DNA of 6,931 nt from Paracoccaceae bacterium (GCA_018222665.1 JAAEZW010000093.1:1-6931), one strand, 5' to 3'; positions 1-6,811 are shown, numbered from the stretch's first letter. Numbers and translations are program-made. Notes: generated from the letters alone by a model not told the origin.

Positions 1-365
1 GTTTCGGTTGGTGCAGAACGTGGTTTTGCAAATTGCCCTGCCATGCGGCCCACCTTGATCACAGGAACCTTTGCGCCAAAGGTCAGGATCATGGCCATCT
101 GCAACATCACCTTGAATGTGTCACGGATGCCATCTGCACTGAATTGTGCAAAGCTTTCGGCGCAATCGCCGCCTTGTAACAGAAACGCCTCGCCACGGGA
201 TGCAGCGGCCAGTTTTGCCTTCAAATTCCGCGCCTCGCCTGCAAAAACAAGCGGTGGATATTTGGATAGCTGACTTTCGACTGCGTTCAGCGCCTCCTGA
301 TCCAAATAATCAGGCATCTGAACCCGTGGCTTGTTGCGCCAAGTGGTTTTTTGCCATTCGCTCAT
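1..365 (-). CDS. aroG: Class II 3-deoxy-7-phosphoheptulonate (DAHP) synthase, N-terminal part, cut by window edge
   Basis: This enzyme condenses phosphoenolpyruvate with erythrose 4-phosphate, the first step of the shikimate pathway to aromatic amino acids, in the cytoplasm. The reverse strand translates without a stop from ATG at 365 to the window edge, giving 121 residues that begin [20 protein letters not shown]. The class II hallmarks are clear: [12 protein letters not shown] at residues 61-72, whose Cys68 matches the metal-ligand cysteine (Cys87) of the Mycobacterium tuberculosis enzyme, and [17 protein letters not shown] at 101-117, with Arg107 and Lys114 at the positions that bind PEP. 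Family members are about 450 residues, so roughly a quarter is present. The other metal ligands lie outside the window. The start is supported by GGAG (373-376 on the complement) seven bases upstream. The gene is divergent from the regulator at 539, and I see no functional link to the transporter. The class II assignment is very firm; the symbol is conventional. Confidence 0.96.
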   Translation of the reverse strand, partial: MSEWQKTTWRNKPRVQMPDYLDQEALNAVESQLSKYPPLVFAGEARNLKAKLAAASRGEAFLLQGGDCAESFAQFSADGIRDTFKVMLQMAMILTFGAKVPVIKVGRMAGQFAKPRSAPTE

Positions 366-401
366 CTTATTTCTCCGGTGTTAGCGTTCACGAGTAGCAA
401 A

Positions 402-430
402 TCTATACCTGTGTTCGCCCAAACTGACCA
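402..430 (-). promoter_or_regulatory. Possible sigma-70-type promoter of the DAHP synthase gene
   Basis: On the reverse strand a TGGTCA box (425-430) and a TATAGA box (402-407) are separated by 17 bases. Each matches four of six positions of the -35 and -10 consensus. Transcription would begin near 395 and give a leader of about 30 bases that carries the GGAG ribosome site. This is a motif match by eye only. The rest of the 366-538 spacer must also hold the regulator's promoter, for which I found no convincing box pair. Confidence 0.35.
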
Positions 431-538
431 CCCCGAAATTACCCGCGTTTGTTGATCTGTGGAAAAGCCAACACATCTATTGTAACTGCGCCCTGTGCTG
501 ATACTGTGGGTACCCGAAGAATCGGAAGTTTGCGTGTA

Positions 539-1543
539 ATGCGATCTATGGCCTCATCCACCTTGCGCCCCAAAAGCGAAGACGCGCCCGAGCGCTTTGT
601 CTTTGTGTTGCTTGATAATTTTACGCTACTTTCCTTTGCTTCTGCTTTGGACGCCCTGCGTATAGCCAATCGTATGCTGGGACGCACAGCATATGAATGG
701 ATTTTTATTGGCGAGGGTGGAGAAACGGTTCAATGTTCTGCAGGCACAACATTTGCACTGGATGATGACCTGTGTGAATTGCGCCGCGATGACGTGATGA
801 TCCTATGTGGTGGTGTGGACATTCAAATGGCAACCACCAAAAAAGTATTGAATTGGCTACGACGCGAGGCGCGCCGCGGATTAACCATCGGGGGATTATG
901 TACCGCAGCCTATCCAATGGCCAAGGCAGGGTTGCTGGACGGAAAACGCGCCACAATCCATTGGGAAAATCAGGACAGCTTTGCCGAGGAGTTTTTGGAA
1001 GTTGATCTGACAAAATCGGTGTTCATCACGGATGGCAATCGTTTAACCACAGCAGGTGGGACATCGTCCATTGATTTGATGTTAAAGATGATTGCGGATA
1101 AACATGGCGAAGAAATGGCAAACGCAGTTGCGGATCAAATGATCTACAGCTCGATCCGCACGGACCAAGACACACAGCGTCTGTCCGTTCCCACACGCAT
1201 CGGTGTGCGGCATCCAAAGCTAAGCCAAGTCATCCAAATGATGGAACAAAATATAGAAGAGCCAATTTCCCCTGCGATCTTGGCAAAAGATGTCGGCATG
1301 TCCACACGTCAGTTAGAGCGTTTGTTCCGCCGCTATCTGAATAGATCACCTAAACGCTACTACATGGAATTGCGCCTGCAAAAGGCGCGTAACCTGTTGA
1401 TGCAAACGGATATGAGTGTGATCAATGTCGCATTAGCTTGTGGTTTTGCCTCACCTTCACATTTTTCAAAGTGCTACCGCGCGCATTATGAAACCACACC
1501 TTATCGTGAACGGGGTAGTCACGCACAACGAATTTCGATCTAG
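539..1543 (+). CDS. GlxA-family transcriptional regulator (DJ-1/PfpI-like sensor domain plus AraC helix-turn-helix)
   Basis: A cytoplasmic DNA-binding regulator of 334 residues, within the usual range for the family. Residues about 19-205 form a DJ-1/PfpI (class I glutamine amidotransferase-like) domain. The start of the fold is FVFVLLDNFTLLSFASALDA (20-39). The nucleophile-elbow segment GGLCTAAY has Cys121, and TIHWE has His141; in this family the domain normally senses a ligand and does not act as an enzyme. Residues about 226-325 are the AraC domain with two helix-turn-helix units, near 246-268 and 294-317; MSTRQLERLFRRYLNRSPKRYY and CGFASPSHFSKCYR are typical. Relatives include ArgR, GbdR and CdhR of Pseudomonas, which respond to arginine, glycine betaine and carnitine metabolites. 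I chose ATG 539, with GGAAG ten bases upstream, because the family-like sequence begins about 20 residues later. ATG 548 is possible, and a TTG at 449 would add 30 unlikely residues. Control of the transporter at 1639 is inferred from position. Confidence 0.92.
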   Translation: MRSMASSTLRPKSEDAPERFVFVLLDNFTLLSFASALDALRIANRMLGRTAYEWIFIGEGGETVQCSAGTTFALDDDLCELRRDDVMILCGGVDIQMATTKKVLNWLRREARRGLTIGGLCTAAYPMAKAGLLDGKRATIHWENQDSFAEEFLEVDLTKSVFITDGNRLTTAGGTSSIDLMLKMIADKHGEEMANAVADQMIYSSIRTDQDTQRLSVPTRIGVRHPKLSQVIQMMEQNIEEPISPAILAKDVGMSTRQLERLFRRYLNRSPKRYYMELRLQKARNLLMQTDMSVINVALACGFASPSHFSKCYRAHYETTPYRERGSHAQRISI

Positions 1544-1571
1544 ACACACAGTGTTGGTCAAAAAATATTCC

Positions 1572-1590
1572 CTTTTCAAATACTGAAAAG
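1572..1590. promoter_or_regulatory. Perfect inverted repeat upstream of the binding-protein gene, candidate operator
   Basis: CTTTTCA (1572-1578) and its exact reverse complement TGAAAAG (1584-1590) flank the five bases AATAC. The dyad lies 48 bases before the ATG of the binding-protein gene, in the 95-base spacer after the regulator. A weak promoter can be drawn with TTTTCA (1573-1578) as -35 and TCTAAA (1595-1600) as -10, with a 16-base gap. That would place the dyad over the -35 box and spacer, a position suited to repression or activation. It is unlikely to be a terminator of the regulator gene because the stem is AT-rich and no T-run follows. The bound protein is unknown. AraC-type proteins more often use direct repeats. 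Confidence 0.45.
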
Positions 1591-1609
1591 TGAATCTAAA
1601 CTGTGGGCA

Positions 1610-1620
1610 GGACACTGTCC
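1610..1620. promoter_or_regulatory. Short palindrome GGACACTGTCC just before the binding-protein gene
   Basis: GGACA and TGTCC are exact reverse complements around a central C. The palindrome sits 8 bases before the Shine-Dalgarno region of the binding-protein gene, so it would lie in the 5' untranslated leader or at the transcription start. It could be a second operator half or a small leader hairpin; with a one-base centre a real RNA stem would be shorter. Only the symmetry is observed; the role is inferred. Confidence 0.3.
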
Positions 1621-1627
1621 AAACTTT

Positions 1628-1634
1628 GGGAGAG
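1628..1634 (+). promoter_or_regulatory. Ribosome binding site that fixes the binding-protein start
   Basis: GGGAGAG ends four bases before ATG 1639 and follows the purine-rich Shine-Dalgarno pattern. It supports ATG 1639 over the in-frame GTG at 1603, which would put twelve charged or polar residues ahead of an otherwise perfect signal peptide. Confidence 0.7.
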
Positions 1635-1638
1635 AACT

Positions 1639-2829
1639 ATGAAAAAATTTCTAATGGCAACAGCGGCTTCTGCTTTGGTTGCGGGCACTGCATTTGCGGG
1701 TGGCCACGGTGAAGTGAAAATCGGTGTAATCTTGGGCTTTACTGGCCCGATCGAAGCGTTGACACCTGCAATGGCAGATGGCGCTGAGTTCGCGATGGCA
1801 GAAGTTTCAAGCTCTGGCGCGTTCTTGGGCGGCAAAACTGTCGCACCAGTCCGCGCAGACAGCACATGTATTGATGCCGCAGCAGCAACAGCCGCAGCAG
1901 AACGTTTGATCACTTCTGACGGAGTATCAGGCATCATGGGCGCAGACTGTTCTGGTGTGACAGGCGCGATCCTTGCAAACGTTGCATTGGCAAACGGCAT
2001 GGTCATGATTTCACCATCCGCGACATCGCCTGGCCTATCAACAGCAGAAGACAACGGTTTGTTCTTCCGCACAGCGCCATCTGACGCACGTCAGGGTGTT
2101 GTCATGGCAGAATCCCTAATGGAAATGGGATCAACAGAAGTTGCCCTAACATACGTCAACAACGACTACGGCAAAGGCTTGGCATCAAGCTTTGAAGAGG
2201 CGTTCAAATCCATGGGCGGTACAATCACAATCTCAGCTGCGCATGAAGACGAAAAAGCAGACTACTCAGCCGAGGTTGCAGCACTTGCAGCGGCAGGCGG
2301 CGACCGTTTGGTAGTTGCAGGCTATAACACAGGTGGCGGTGCGGGAATCATCCGTGCGTCATTGGATAGCGGCGCGTTTGACATGTTCCACCTACCAGAC
2401 GGCATGATCGGTGGGTCATTGGAAACAGACTTTGGTTCTGAAATTGACGGCACAACAGGTCAGGCACCGGGCACTGATAGCCCAGGCGCAAGCCAATTGG
2501 TCGACCTAATCGGCGACGCATTTGACGGATCATCTGTCTTTGTTGCAGAAAGCTATGACGCAGCCGCATTGATCATGTTGGCAATGCAAGCGGCAGGGTC
2601 AGACAACCCAGCCGACTACAAAGGCAAAGTCATGGATGTTGCAAACGCACCAGGTGAAAAAATCTATCCAGGTGAATTGGCAAAAGGTTTGGAAATTTTG
2701 GCCAATGGCGGCGACATTGACTATGTTGGTGCATCCGCGGTTGAGCTAATCGGACCAGGTGAATCTTCAGGTAGCTACCGTCAGATCGTCTTTGAAGGCG
2801 GTAAAATGACAACTGTGAAATACCGCTAA
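1639..2829 (+). CDS. ABC transporter substrate-binding protein, branched-chain amino acid (LivJ/LivK) type, periplasmic
   Basis: The secreted ligand-capture subunit of the transporter, 396 residues. Residues 1-20 form a Sec signal peptide (Lys2-Lys3, hydrophobic core, Ala-Phe-Ala cleavage motif before Gly21). There is no lipobox cysteine, so a soluble periplasmic protein is expected. The mature part has the Peripla_BP_6 two-lobe pattern: KIGVILGFTGP (27-37), YVNNDYGKGL (172-181) and AESYDAAALIM (303-313). Cys77 and Cys104 match the conserved disulfide of LivJ. Ser105 and Thr129 fall where LivJ holds the ligand carboxylate and amino group (Ser79, Thr102), and Glu304 is a candidate for the acidic amino-group contact. 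This argues for an amino-acid-like ligand, but the side-chain pocket cannot be read, so leucine/isoleucine/valine specificity is not assured. By eye, A-ending codons (GCA, ACA, CCA, TCA) are favoured more than in the genes that follow. A terminator follows at 2851. Confidence 0.93.
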   Translation: MKKFLMATAASALVAGTAFAGGHGEVKIGVILGFTGPIEALTPAMADGAEFAMAEVSSSGAFLGGKTVAPVRADSTCIDAAAATAAAERLITSDGVSGIMGADCSGVTGAILANVALANGMVMISPSATSPGLSTAEDNGLFFRTAPSDARQGVVMAESLMEMGSTEVALTYVNNDYGKGLASSFEEAFKSMGGTITISAAHEDEKADYSAEVAALAAAGGDRLVVAGYNTGGGAGIIRASLDSGAFDMFHLPDGMIGGSLETDFGSEIDGTTGQAPGTDSPGASQLVDLIGDAFDGSSVFVAESYDAAALIMLAMQAAGSDNPADYKGKVMDVANAPGEKIYPGELAKGLEILANGGDIDYVGASAVELIGPGESSGSYRQIVFEGGKMTTVKYR

Positions 2830-2850
2830 TTTCACGCCATATCTTTATTC

Positions 2851-2878
2851 AGCCCGGGCTATGGCTCGGGCTGTTTTT
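2851..2878 (+). terminator. Intrinsic terminator/attenuator between the binding-protein gene and livG
   Basis: AGCCCGGGC (2851-2859) pairs with GCTCGGGCT (2864-2872) as a nine-base-pair GC-rich stem with one G-U pair and a TATG loop, followed by G and five T (2874-2878). It begins 21 bases after the stop codon and ends 28 bases before livG. Partial read-through would give abundant binding protein and less ATPase and permease, a common arrangement in binding-protein transporters. No separate livG promoter is evident in the short gap after it. Confidence 0.85.
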
Positions 2879-2906
2879 GTAAACGACGATCCAAAAGAAG
2901 TTACAG

Positions 2907-3701
2907 ATGATCAAGGTTGAAAACCTTCGGAAAACCTTTGGTGGATTTCATGCGGTGGACGGTGCCTCGCTTGAAATCGAAAAGGGATCCATAACGGGGC
3001 TGATTGGCCCAAATGGTGCAGGCAAAACCACCCTATTCAATGTGGTTGCAGGTGTCCTTGGCCCAACGTCGGGGCGCGTGACCATGGATGGTGCGGATAT
3101 CACAGGGCTGCCGCCGCATGACTTATTTCACAAGGGGTTGTTGCGCACCTTTCAGATTGCGCATGAATTTTCGTCAATGAGTTGTCGCGAAAACCTGATG
3201 ATGGTGCCTGCGGGACAATCTGGGGAAACACTGTGGAATACATGGTTTGGACGCAAGCGCATCGCCAACGAGGAACGCGCATTACGCACCAAAGCGGATG
3301 AAGTTTTAGAGTTCCTCACAATCTCGCATCTGGCCGATCACAAAGCGGGTCAGGTTTCAGGGGGTCAGAAAAAGCTATTGGAATTAGGCCGCACCATGAT
3401 GGTCGATGCCAAAATCGTCTTTTTGGATGAGGTCGGCGCTGGTGTGAACCGAACCCTGCTGAATACCATCGGGGATGCCATCATACGCCTGAACCAAGAA
3501 CGTGGTTACACCTTTGTCGTGATTGAACACGACATGGATTTCATTGGTCGCCTCTGCGATCCCGTTATTTGTATGGCCGAGGGTAAAGTTTTGGCCGAAG
3601 GGACATTGGATGAAATCAAAGCCAATGAACAGGTGATTGAGGCCTATTTGGGCACAGGTTTGAAAAACAAAAAGTCAACTGATGCCGCGGCATTAGCATA
3701 A
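2907..3701 (+). CDS. livG: ABC transporter ATP-binding protein LivG
   Basis: One of the two cytoplasmic ATPases that power uptake, 264 residues, close to the family norm of about 255. Visible motifs are Walker A GPNGAGKT (34-41), Q-loop Gln83 in RTFQIAHEF, signature VSGGQ (150-154), Walker B IVFLDE with Asp174 and Glu175, and switch His208 in VIEHDMDF. The RTFQ and IEHDM segments are typical of LivG and help tell it from LivF. Two features are unlike textbook LivG. The Walker B/D-loop reads DEVGAGVN where DEPxAGLN is usual, losing the proline, and the signature is SGGQ rather than the common SYGQ. The last 14 residues form a polar, alanine-rich tail. ATG 2907 has AGAAG six bases upstream. The gene is first after the attenuator and 15 bases ahead of livF. 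Confidence 0.94.
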   Translation: MIKVENLRKTFGGFHAVDGASLEIEKGSITGLIGPNGAGKTTLFNVVAGVLGPTSGRVTMDGADITGLPPHDLFHKGLLRTFQIAHEFSSMSCRENLMMVPAGQSGETLWNTWFGRKRIANEERALRTKADEVLEFLTISHLADHKAGQVSGGQKKLLELGRTMMVDAKIVFLDEVGAGVNRTLLNTIGDAIIRLNQERGYTFVVIEHDMDFIGRLCDPVICMAEGKVLAEGTLDEIKANEQVIEAYLGTGLKNKKSTDAAALA

Positions 3702-3716
3702 GGTACGGAACACACT

Positions 3717-4430
3717 ATGGCAGAGCCATTTTTGATCGGGGATGCAATGACGGGCGGTTATGGAGCTGGCCCTGATATTTTGCATTCATGCACGATTGCG
3801 GTTGACCCAGGTCAGATCGCTGTAATCGTTGGCCCTAATGGGGCGGGAAAGTCCACAGGGATGAAGGCCGTTTTCGGCATGCTGAACCTGCGCGAAGGAT
3901 CCGTGCGATTGGACGGCGAAGATATTACACACCTGACCCCCCAAGAGCGTGTGATCAAGGGCATGGGATTTGTGCCGCAAACGCAGAATATCTTTACCTC
4001 GATGAGTGTTGAAGAAAATTTGGAAATGGGCGCCTTTATCCGCCGTGACGACATCCGCGAAACCATGGAACAGGTTTATGATCTGTTTCCAATCCTGCGA
4101 GATAAACGCCATCAGGCGGCGGGCGAACTCTCGGGGGGCCAACGCCAACAGGTGGCCGTAGGCCGCGCCCTGATGACAAAACCCAAGGTTTTGATTCTGG
4201 ATGAACCCACAGCGGGTGTCAGCCCCATTGTGATGGACGAACTTTTTGATCGCATCATCGAAGTTGCGCGCACAGGCATTCCAATCCTTATGGTGGAACA
4301 AAACGCGCGTCAGGCGTTGGAAATTGCCGATCGTGGGTATGTCTTGGTTCAGGGGCGCAATGCCTATACCGGATCTGGCCAAGAGTTATTGGCCGATCCC
4401 GAAGTTCGCAAATCGTTTTTAGGGGGCTAA
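3717..4430 (+). CDS. livF: ABC transporter ATP-binding protein LivF
   Basis: The second ATPase of the complex, 237 residues, matching the usual LivF length of 233-240. Motifs are Walker A GPNGAGKS (39-46), Q-loop Gln88 in VPQTQNIF, signature LSGGQ (138-142), and Walker B VLILDEP (158-164) with catalytic Glu163. The switch position holds Gln195 in MVEQNA instead of histidine. This substitution is normal for LivF, and with GFVPQ and DEPTAGVSP it identifies the protein. Since LivG keeps its histidine, the heterodimer has one histidine and one glutamine switch. The start ATG 3717 has GGAA six bases upstream and lies 15 bases after the livG stop. The livH start follows four bases after the stop, so translation is probably coupled. 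Confidence 0.95.
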   Translation: MAEPFLIGDAMTGGYGAGPDILHSCTIAVDPGQIAVIVGPNGAGKSTGMKAVFGMLNLREGSVRLDGEDITHLTPQERVIKGMGFVPQTQNIFTSMSVEENLEMGAFIRRDDIRETMEQVYDLFPILRDKRHQAAGELSGGQRQQVAVGRALMTKPKVLILDEPTAGVSPIVMDELFDRIIEVARTGIPILMVEQNARQALEIADRGYVLVQGRNAYTGSGQELLADPEVRKSFLGG

Positions 4431-4432
4431 GG
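4421..4432 (+). promoter_or_regulatory. Ribosome binding region for livH, supporting a TTG start
   Basis: The end of livF reads AGGGGGCTAAGG, and the TTG at 4435 follows. AGGGGG (4421-4426) is a strong Shine-Dalgarno-like run eight bases from that TTG. The next in-frame ATG, at 4465, is 38 bases from it and has no good site of its own. The site lies inside the livF reading frame, so livH initiation is likely tied to termination of livF. Confidence 0.55.
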
Positions 4433-4434
4433 CA

Positions 4435-5445
4435 TTGGATTTTATCAACGGTCTTGTTGTTCTGATGAACTTTGTTTTGATCCCCGCCACCGCCTATGGC
4501 GCGCAACTGGCGCTTGGGGCGCTTGGGGTCACATTAATCTATGGGATTTTGCGGTTTTCCAATTTTGCGCATGGGGACACCATGGCCTTTGGCACGATGA
4601 TCACGGTTTTGGTGACATGGTGGTTCCAATCCATGGGCATATCCTTTGGTCCCCTCCCCACCGCACTTTTCGCCCTGCCCTTTGGTATTGCGGCCACGGC
4701 GGCACTGGTTCTGCTTACGGATCGCGGGGTGTATCAATTCTATCGTGCGCAAAAGGCAAAACCTGTGATTTTGGTCATCGTTTCAATGGGTGTGATGTTC
4801 GTGATGAACGGGGTTGTGCGCATTATTATCGGTGTGGATGACCAACGGTTTTCTGATGGGGAACGTTTCATTTTTTCCGTACGTGAATTTAAGGCGACAA
4901 CGGGCCTGCGTGAAGGCATGGCACTGAAAACGACCCAAGGGATCACGGTGATCACAGCGTTGATTGTTGTGATTGCACTGTTCTGGTTTTTGAACAAAAC
5001 CCGCACGGGAAAATCAATGCGCGCCTATGCCGATAACGAAGATTTGGCATTGCTGTCTGGTATCAATCCAGAACGCGTGGTTGCAGTGACATGGATCATC
5101 GTTGCAGCATTGGCCACGATTGCCGGGGTTTTATACGGGCTTGATAAATCGTTCAAACCCTTCACCTATTTCCAATTGCTGCTGCCCATCTTTGCCAGTG
5201 CGATTGTAGGCGGGTTGGGCAGCCCACTGGGCGCAATCGCAGGCGGATTTGTTGTGGCCTATTCCGAGGTCACGATAACCTATGCCTGGAAAAAGGTGTT
5301 GAAATATTGGATGCCAGAATCCTTGGAACCCAGCACATTAATGCAACTGCTTTCGACCGAATATAAATTCGCCGTCAGCTTTATGATTTTGATTGTTGTC
5401 CTGCTGTTTAAACCAACAGGCCTGTTCAAAGGAAAGGCGTACTAA
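4435..5445 (+). CDS. livH: ABC transporter permease LivH
   Basis: One of the two inner-membrane channel subunits, 336 residues, somewhat longer than the roughly 290-310 common for LivH. About eight hydrophobic segments are visible, for example near 11-35, 75-95, 111-134, 168-186, 217-236, 245-275 and 312-327. Family marks are GVTLIYGILRFSNFAHGD (31-48), the N-terminal LivH motif; GKSMRAYADNEDLALLSGI (192-210), the cytoplasmic loop expected to contact an ATPase; ASAIVGGLGSPLGAIAGG (254-271); and the C-terminal LLFKPTGLFKG (323-333). The extra length sits largely in loops at about 135-168 and 284-310. I chose TTG 4435 because residues 1-10 continue the hydrophobic N-terminus and a Shine-Dalgarno-like run precedes it; ATG 4465 would remove ten residues. 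The TAA overlaps the livM ATG by one base. Confidence 0.93.
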   Translation: MDFINGLVVLMNFVLIPATAYGAQLALGALGVTLIYGILRFSNFAHGDTMAFGTMITVLVTWWFQSMGISFGPLPTALFALPFGIAATAALVLLTDRGVYQFYRAQKAKPVILVIVSMGVMFVMNGVVRIIIGVDDQRFSDGERFIFSVREFKATTGLREGMALKTTQGITVITALIVVIALFWFLNKTRTGKSMRAYADNEDLALLSGINPERVVAVTWIIVAALATIAGVLYGLDKSFKPFTYFQLLLPIFASAIVGGLGSPLGAIAGGFVVAYSEVTITYAWKKVLKYWMPESLEPSTLMQLLSTEYKFAVSFMILIVVLLFKPTGLFKGKAY

Positions 5446-6746
5446 TGGATCAGACACGGAATATCCTTTACTTCGTCGTAATCGCCGCCCTGATCATTGT
5501 CACAGGCATGGTACAAAGCTGGAACAGCGCGCTTTTGATCCTGAACATGGGATTGATCAGCGCGGTCATGGCGCTTGGCGTCAACCTACAGTGGGGCTTT
5601 GCGGGCCTGTTTAATGTTGGTGTCATGGGTTTTGTCGCCCTTGGTGGATTGGCCGCGGTTTTGGTTTCAACCGACCCTGTGTCCGAGGCATGGAATGCAG
5701 GCGGTTTGCGCATCTTATTTGCCCTGGCTATTGGCGCAGGTATCATAGGTGCCACGATCATCGCCTATCGCCGCATCACGGCAACCCGCCCCCGTGTGAT
5801 TGCCATAGTGACAATCCTTGGCCTTGGCTTTTTTGTCTATCGCGCGTTGTTGGATCCTGCCGTTCAGGCGGTTGAGGCGGTAAACCCCGCATTGCAAGGA
5901 AACCTTGGGGGTCTTGGCCTCCCCATCATCTTGGCCTGGCCTGTTGGCGGCCTGTTTGCAGCAGGAGCCGCATGGATCATAGGCAAGGCGGCCTTGGGGC
6001 TGCGTTCCGACTATCTGGCGATTGCAACACTAGGCATTTCCGAAATCATCATCGCGATCCTGAAAAACGAGGATTGGTTGGCGCGTGGCGTGAAAAACGT
6101 GATTGGTTTGGATCGACCGGTGCCCAAGGAAATCGACCTACAAGAAAGCGCACAGTTCATCGAACGCGCAAGCGGTCTGGGCCTTGACCCTGTCACGGCA
6201 TCCGCTTTGTTCGTAAAGATCAACTATGCGTTATTGTTTTCTTTCGTGCTGATCATTCTGTTGGTTATGGCGCAGCTATCCTTGAAAAGCCCATGGGGCC
6301 GTATGATGCGCGCCATTCGCGATAATGAAACAGCCGCCGCCGCAATGGGTAAAAATGTAACGAACCGCCATTTACAAATTTTCATTCTGGGATCGGCGAT
6401 TTGTGGCATTGCGGGGGCCATGATGACAACACTGGACGGTCAATTAACACCGGGCAGTTATCAACCCTTACGCTTTACCTTCCTGATCTGGGTAATGGTG
6501 ATCGTTGGCGGATCGGGCAATAACTTTGGCGCGGTACTGGGCGGATTCCTGATTTGGTTCCTGTGGGTTCAGGTTGAACCGATGAGTCAATATCTTGTCA
6601 CCCTCCTCACTGCGGGGATGGTCGAAGACAATGCCGTGCGCCTCCACATGATGGAAAGCGTCGCCTATATGCGTTTGCTGACCATGGGGTTGGTTTTGTT
6701 GTTGGTTCTGCGGTTCAGTCCACGTGGGTTGATCCCAGAGAAGTAG
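5445..6746 (+). CDS. livM: ABC transporter permease LivM
   Basis: The partner membrane channel subunit, 433 residues, near the length of E. coli LivM (about 425) and longer than many LivM proteins of 300-350. Some ten to eleven hydrophobic segments are visible, starting near 7-23, 27-49 and 57-75 and ending near 344-372 and 409-424. Family motifs are GFAGLFNVGVMGFVALGG (51-68), LRSDYLAIATLGISEII (186-202), SPWGRMMRAIRDNETAAAAMG (282-302), which is the coupling loop to an ATPase, VIVGGSGNNFGAVLGG (352-367), and the C-terminal RFSPRGLIPEK. A long segment at about 205-258, polar and rich in charged residues, lies between two membrane regions. GGAAAGG (5431-5437) lies seven bases before ATG 5445, which overlaps the livH stop as TAATG, so translation is coupled. 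It is the last gene of the cluster within the window, and no clear terminator with a T-run follows. Confidence 0.95.
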   Translation: MDQTRNILYFVVIAALIIVTGMVQSWNSALLILNMGLISAVMALGVNLQWGFAGLFNVGVMGFVALGGLAAVLVSTDPVSEAWNAGGLRILFALAIGAGIIGATIIAYRRITATRPRVIAIVTILGLGFFVYRALLDPAVQAVEAVNPALQGNLGGLGLPIILAWPVGGLFAAGAAWIIGKAALGLRSDYLAIATLGISEIIIAILKNEDWLARGVKNVIGLDRPVPKEIDLQESAQFIERASGLGLDPVTASALFVKINYALLFSFVLIILLVMAQLSLKSPWGRMMRAIRDNETAAAAMGKNVTNRHLQIFILGSAICGIAGAMMTTLDGQLTPGSYQPLRFTFLIWVMVIVGGSGNNFGAVLGGFLIWFLWVQVEPMSQYLVTLLTAGMVEDNAVRLHMMESVAYMRLLTMGLVLLLVLRFSPRGLIPEK

Positions 6747-6811
6747 ACAAATTTCATAGATTAGCAATAGATTCATCAGGGATTGCGCGTAAACGATTAA
6801 GTGCACGTCCG

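Noticed and set aside
43..397. Two plus-strand ORFs of 76 and 83 codons
   Set aside because: Both lie antisense over the DAHP synthase frame, resemble no protein family I know, and have no credible ribosome site.
503..510. ACTGTGGG upstream of both the regulator (503-510) and the binding-protein gene (1600-1607), at similar distances from the start codons
   Set aside because: A shared 8-mer between two spacers of this size is expected by chance about one time in four; interesting only if conserved in relatives.
449..538. In-frame upstream extension of the regulator to a TTG at 449
   Set aside because: It has no ribosome site, a TTG start, and 30 added residues unlike the family N-terminus; ATG 539 has GGAAG upstream.
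1596..2072. 158-codon minus-strand ORF inside the binding-protein gene
   Set aside because: It is a low-complexity Ala/Pro/Ser translation that arises as the antisense shadow of an Ala-rich gene.
3786..4382. 198-codon minus-strand ORF opposite livF
   Set aside because: Long, but fully antisense to a clear ATPase with all its motifs; its translation has no recognisable domain.
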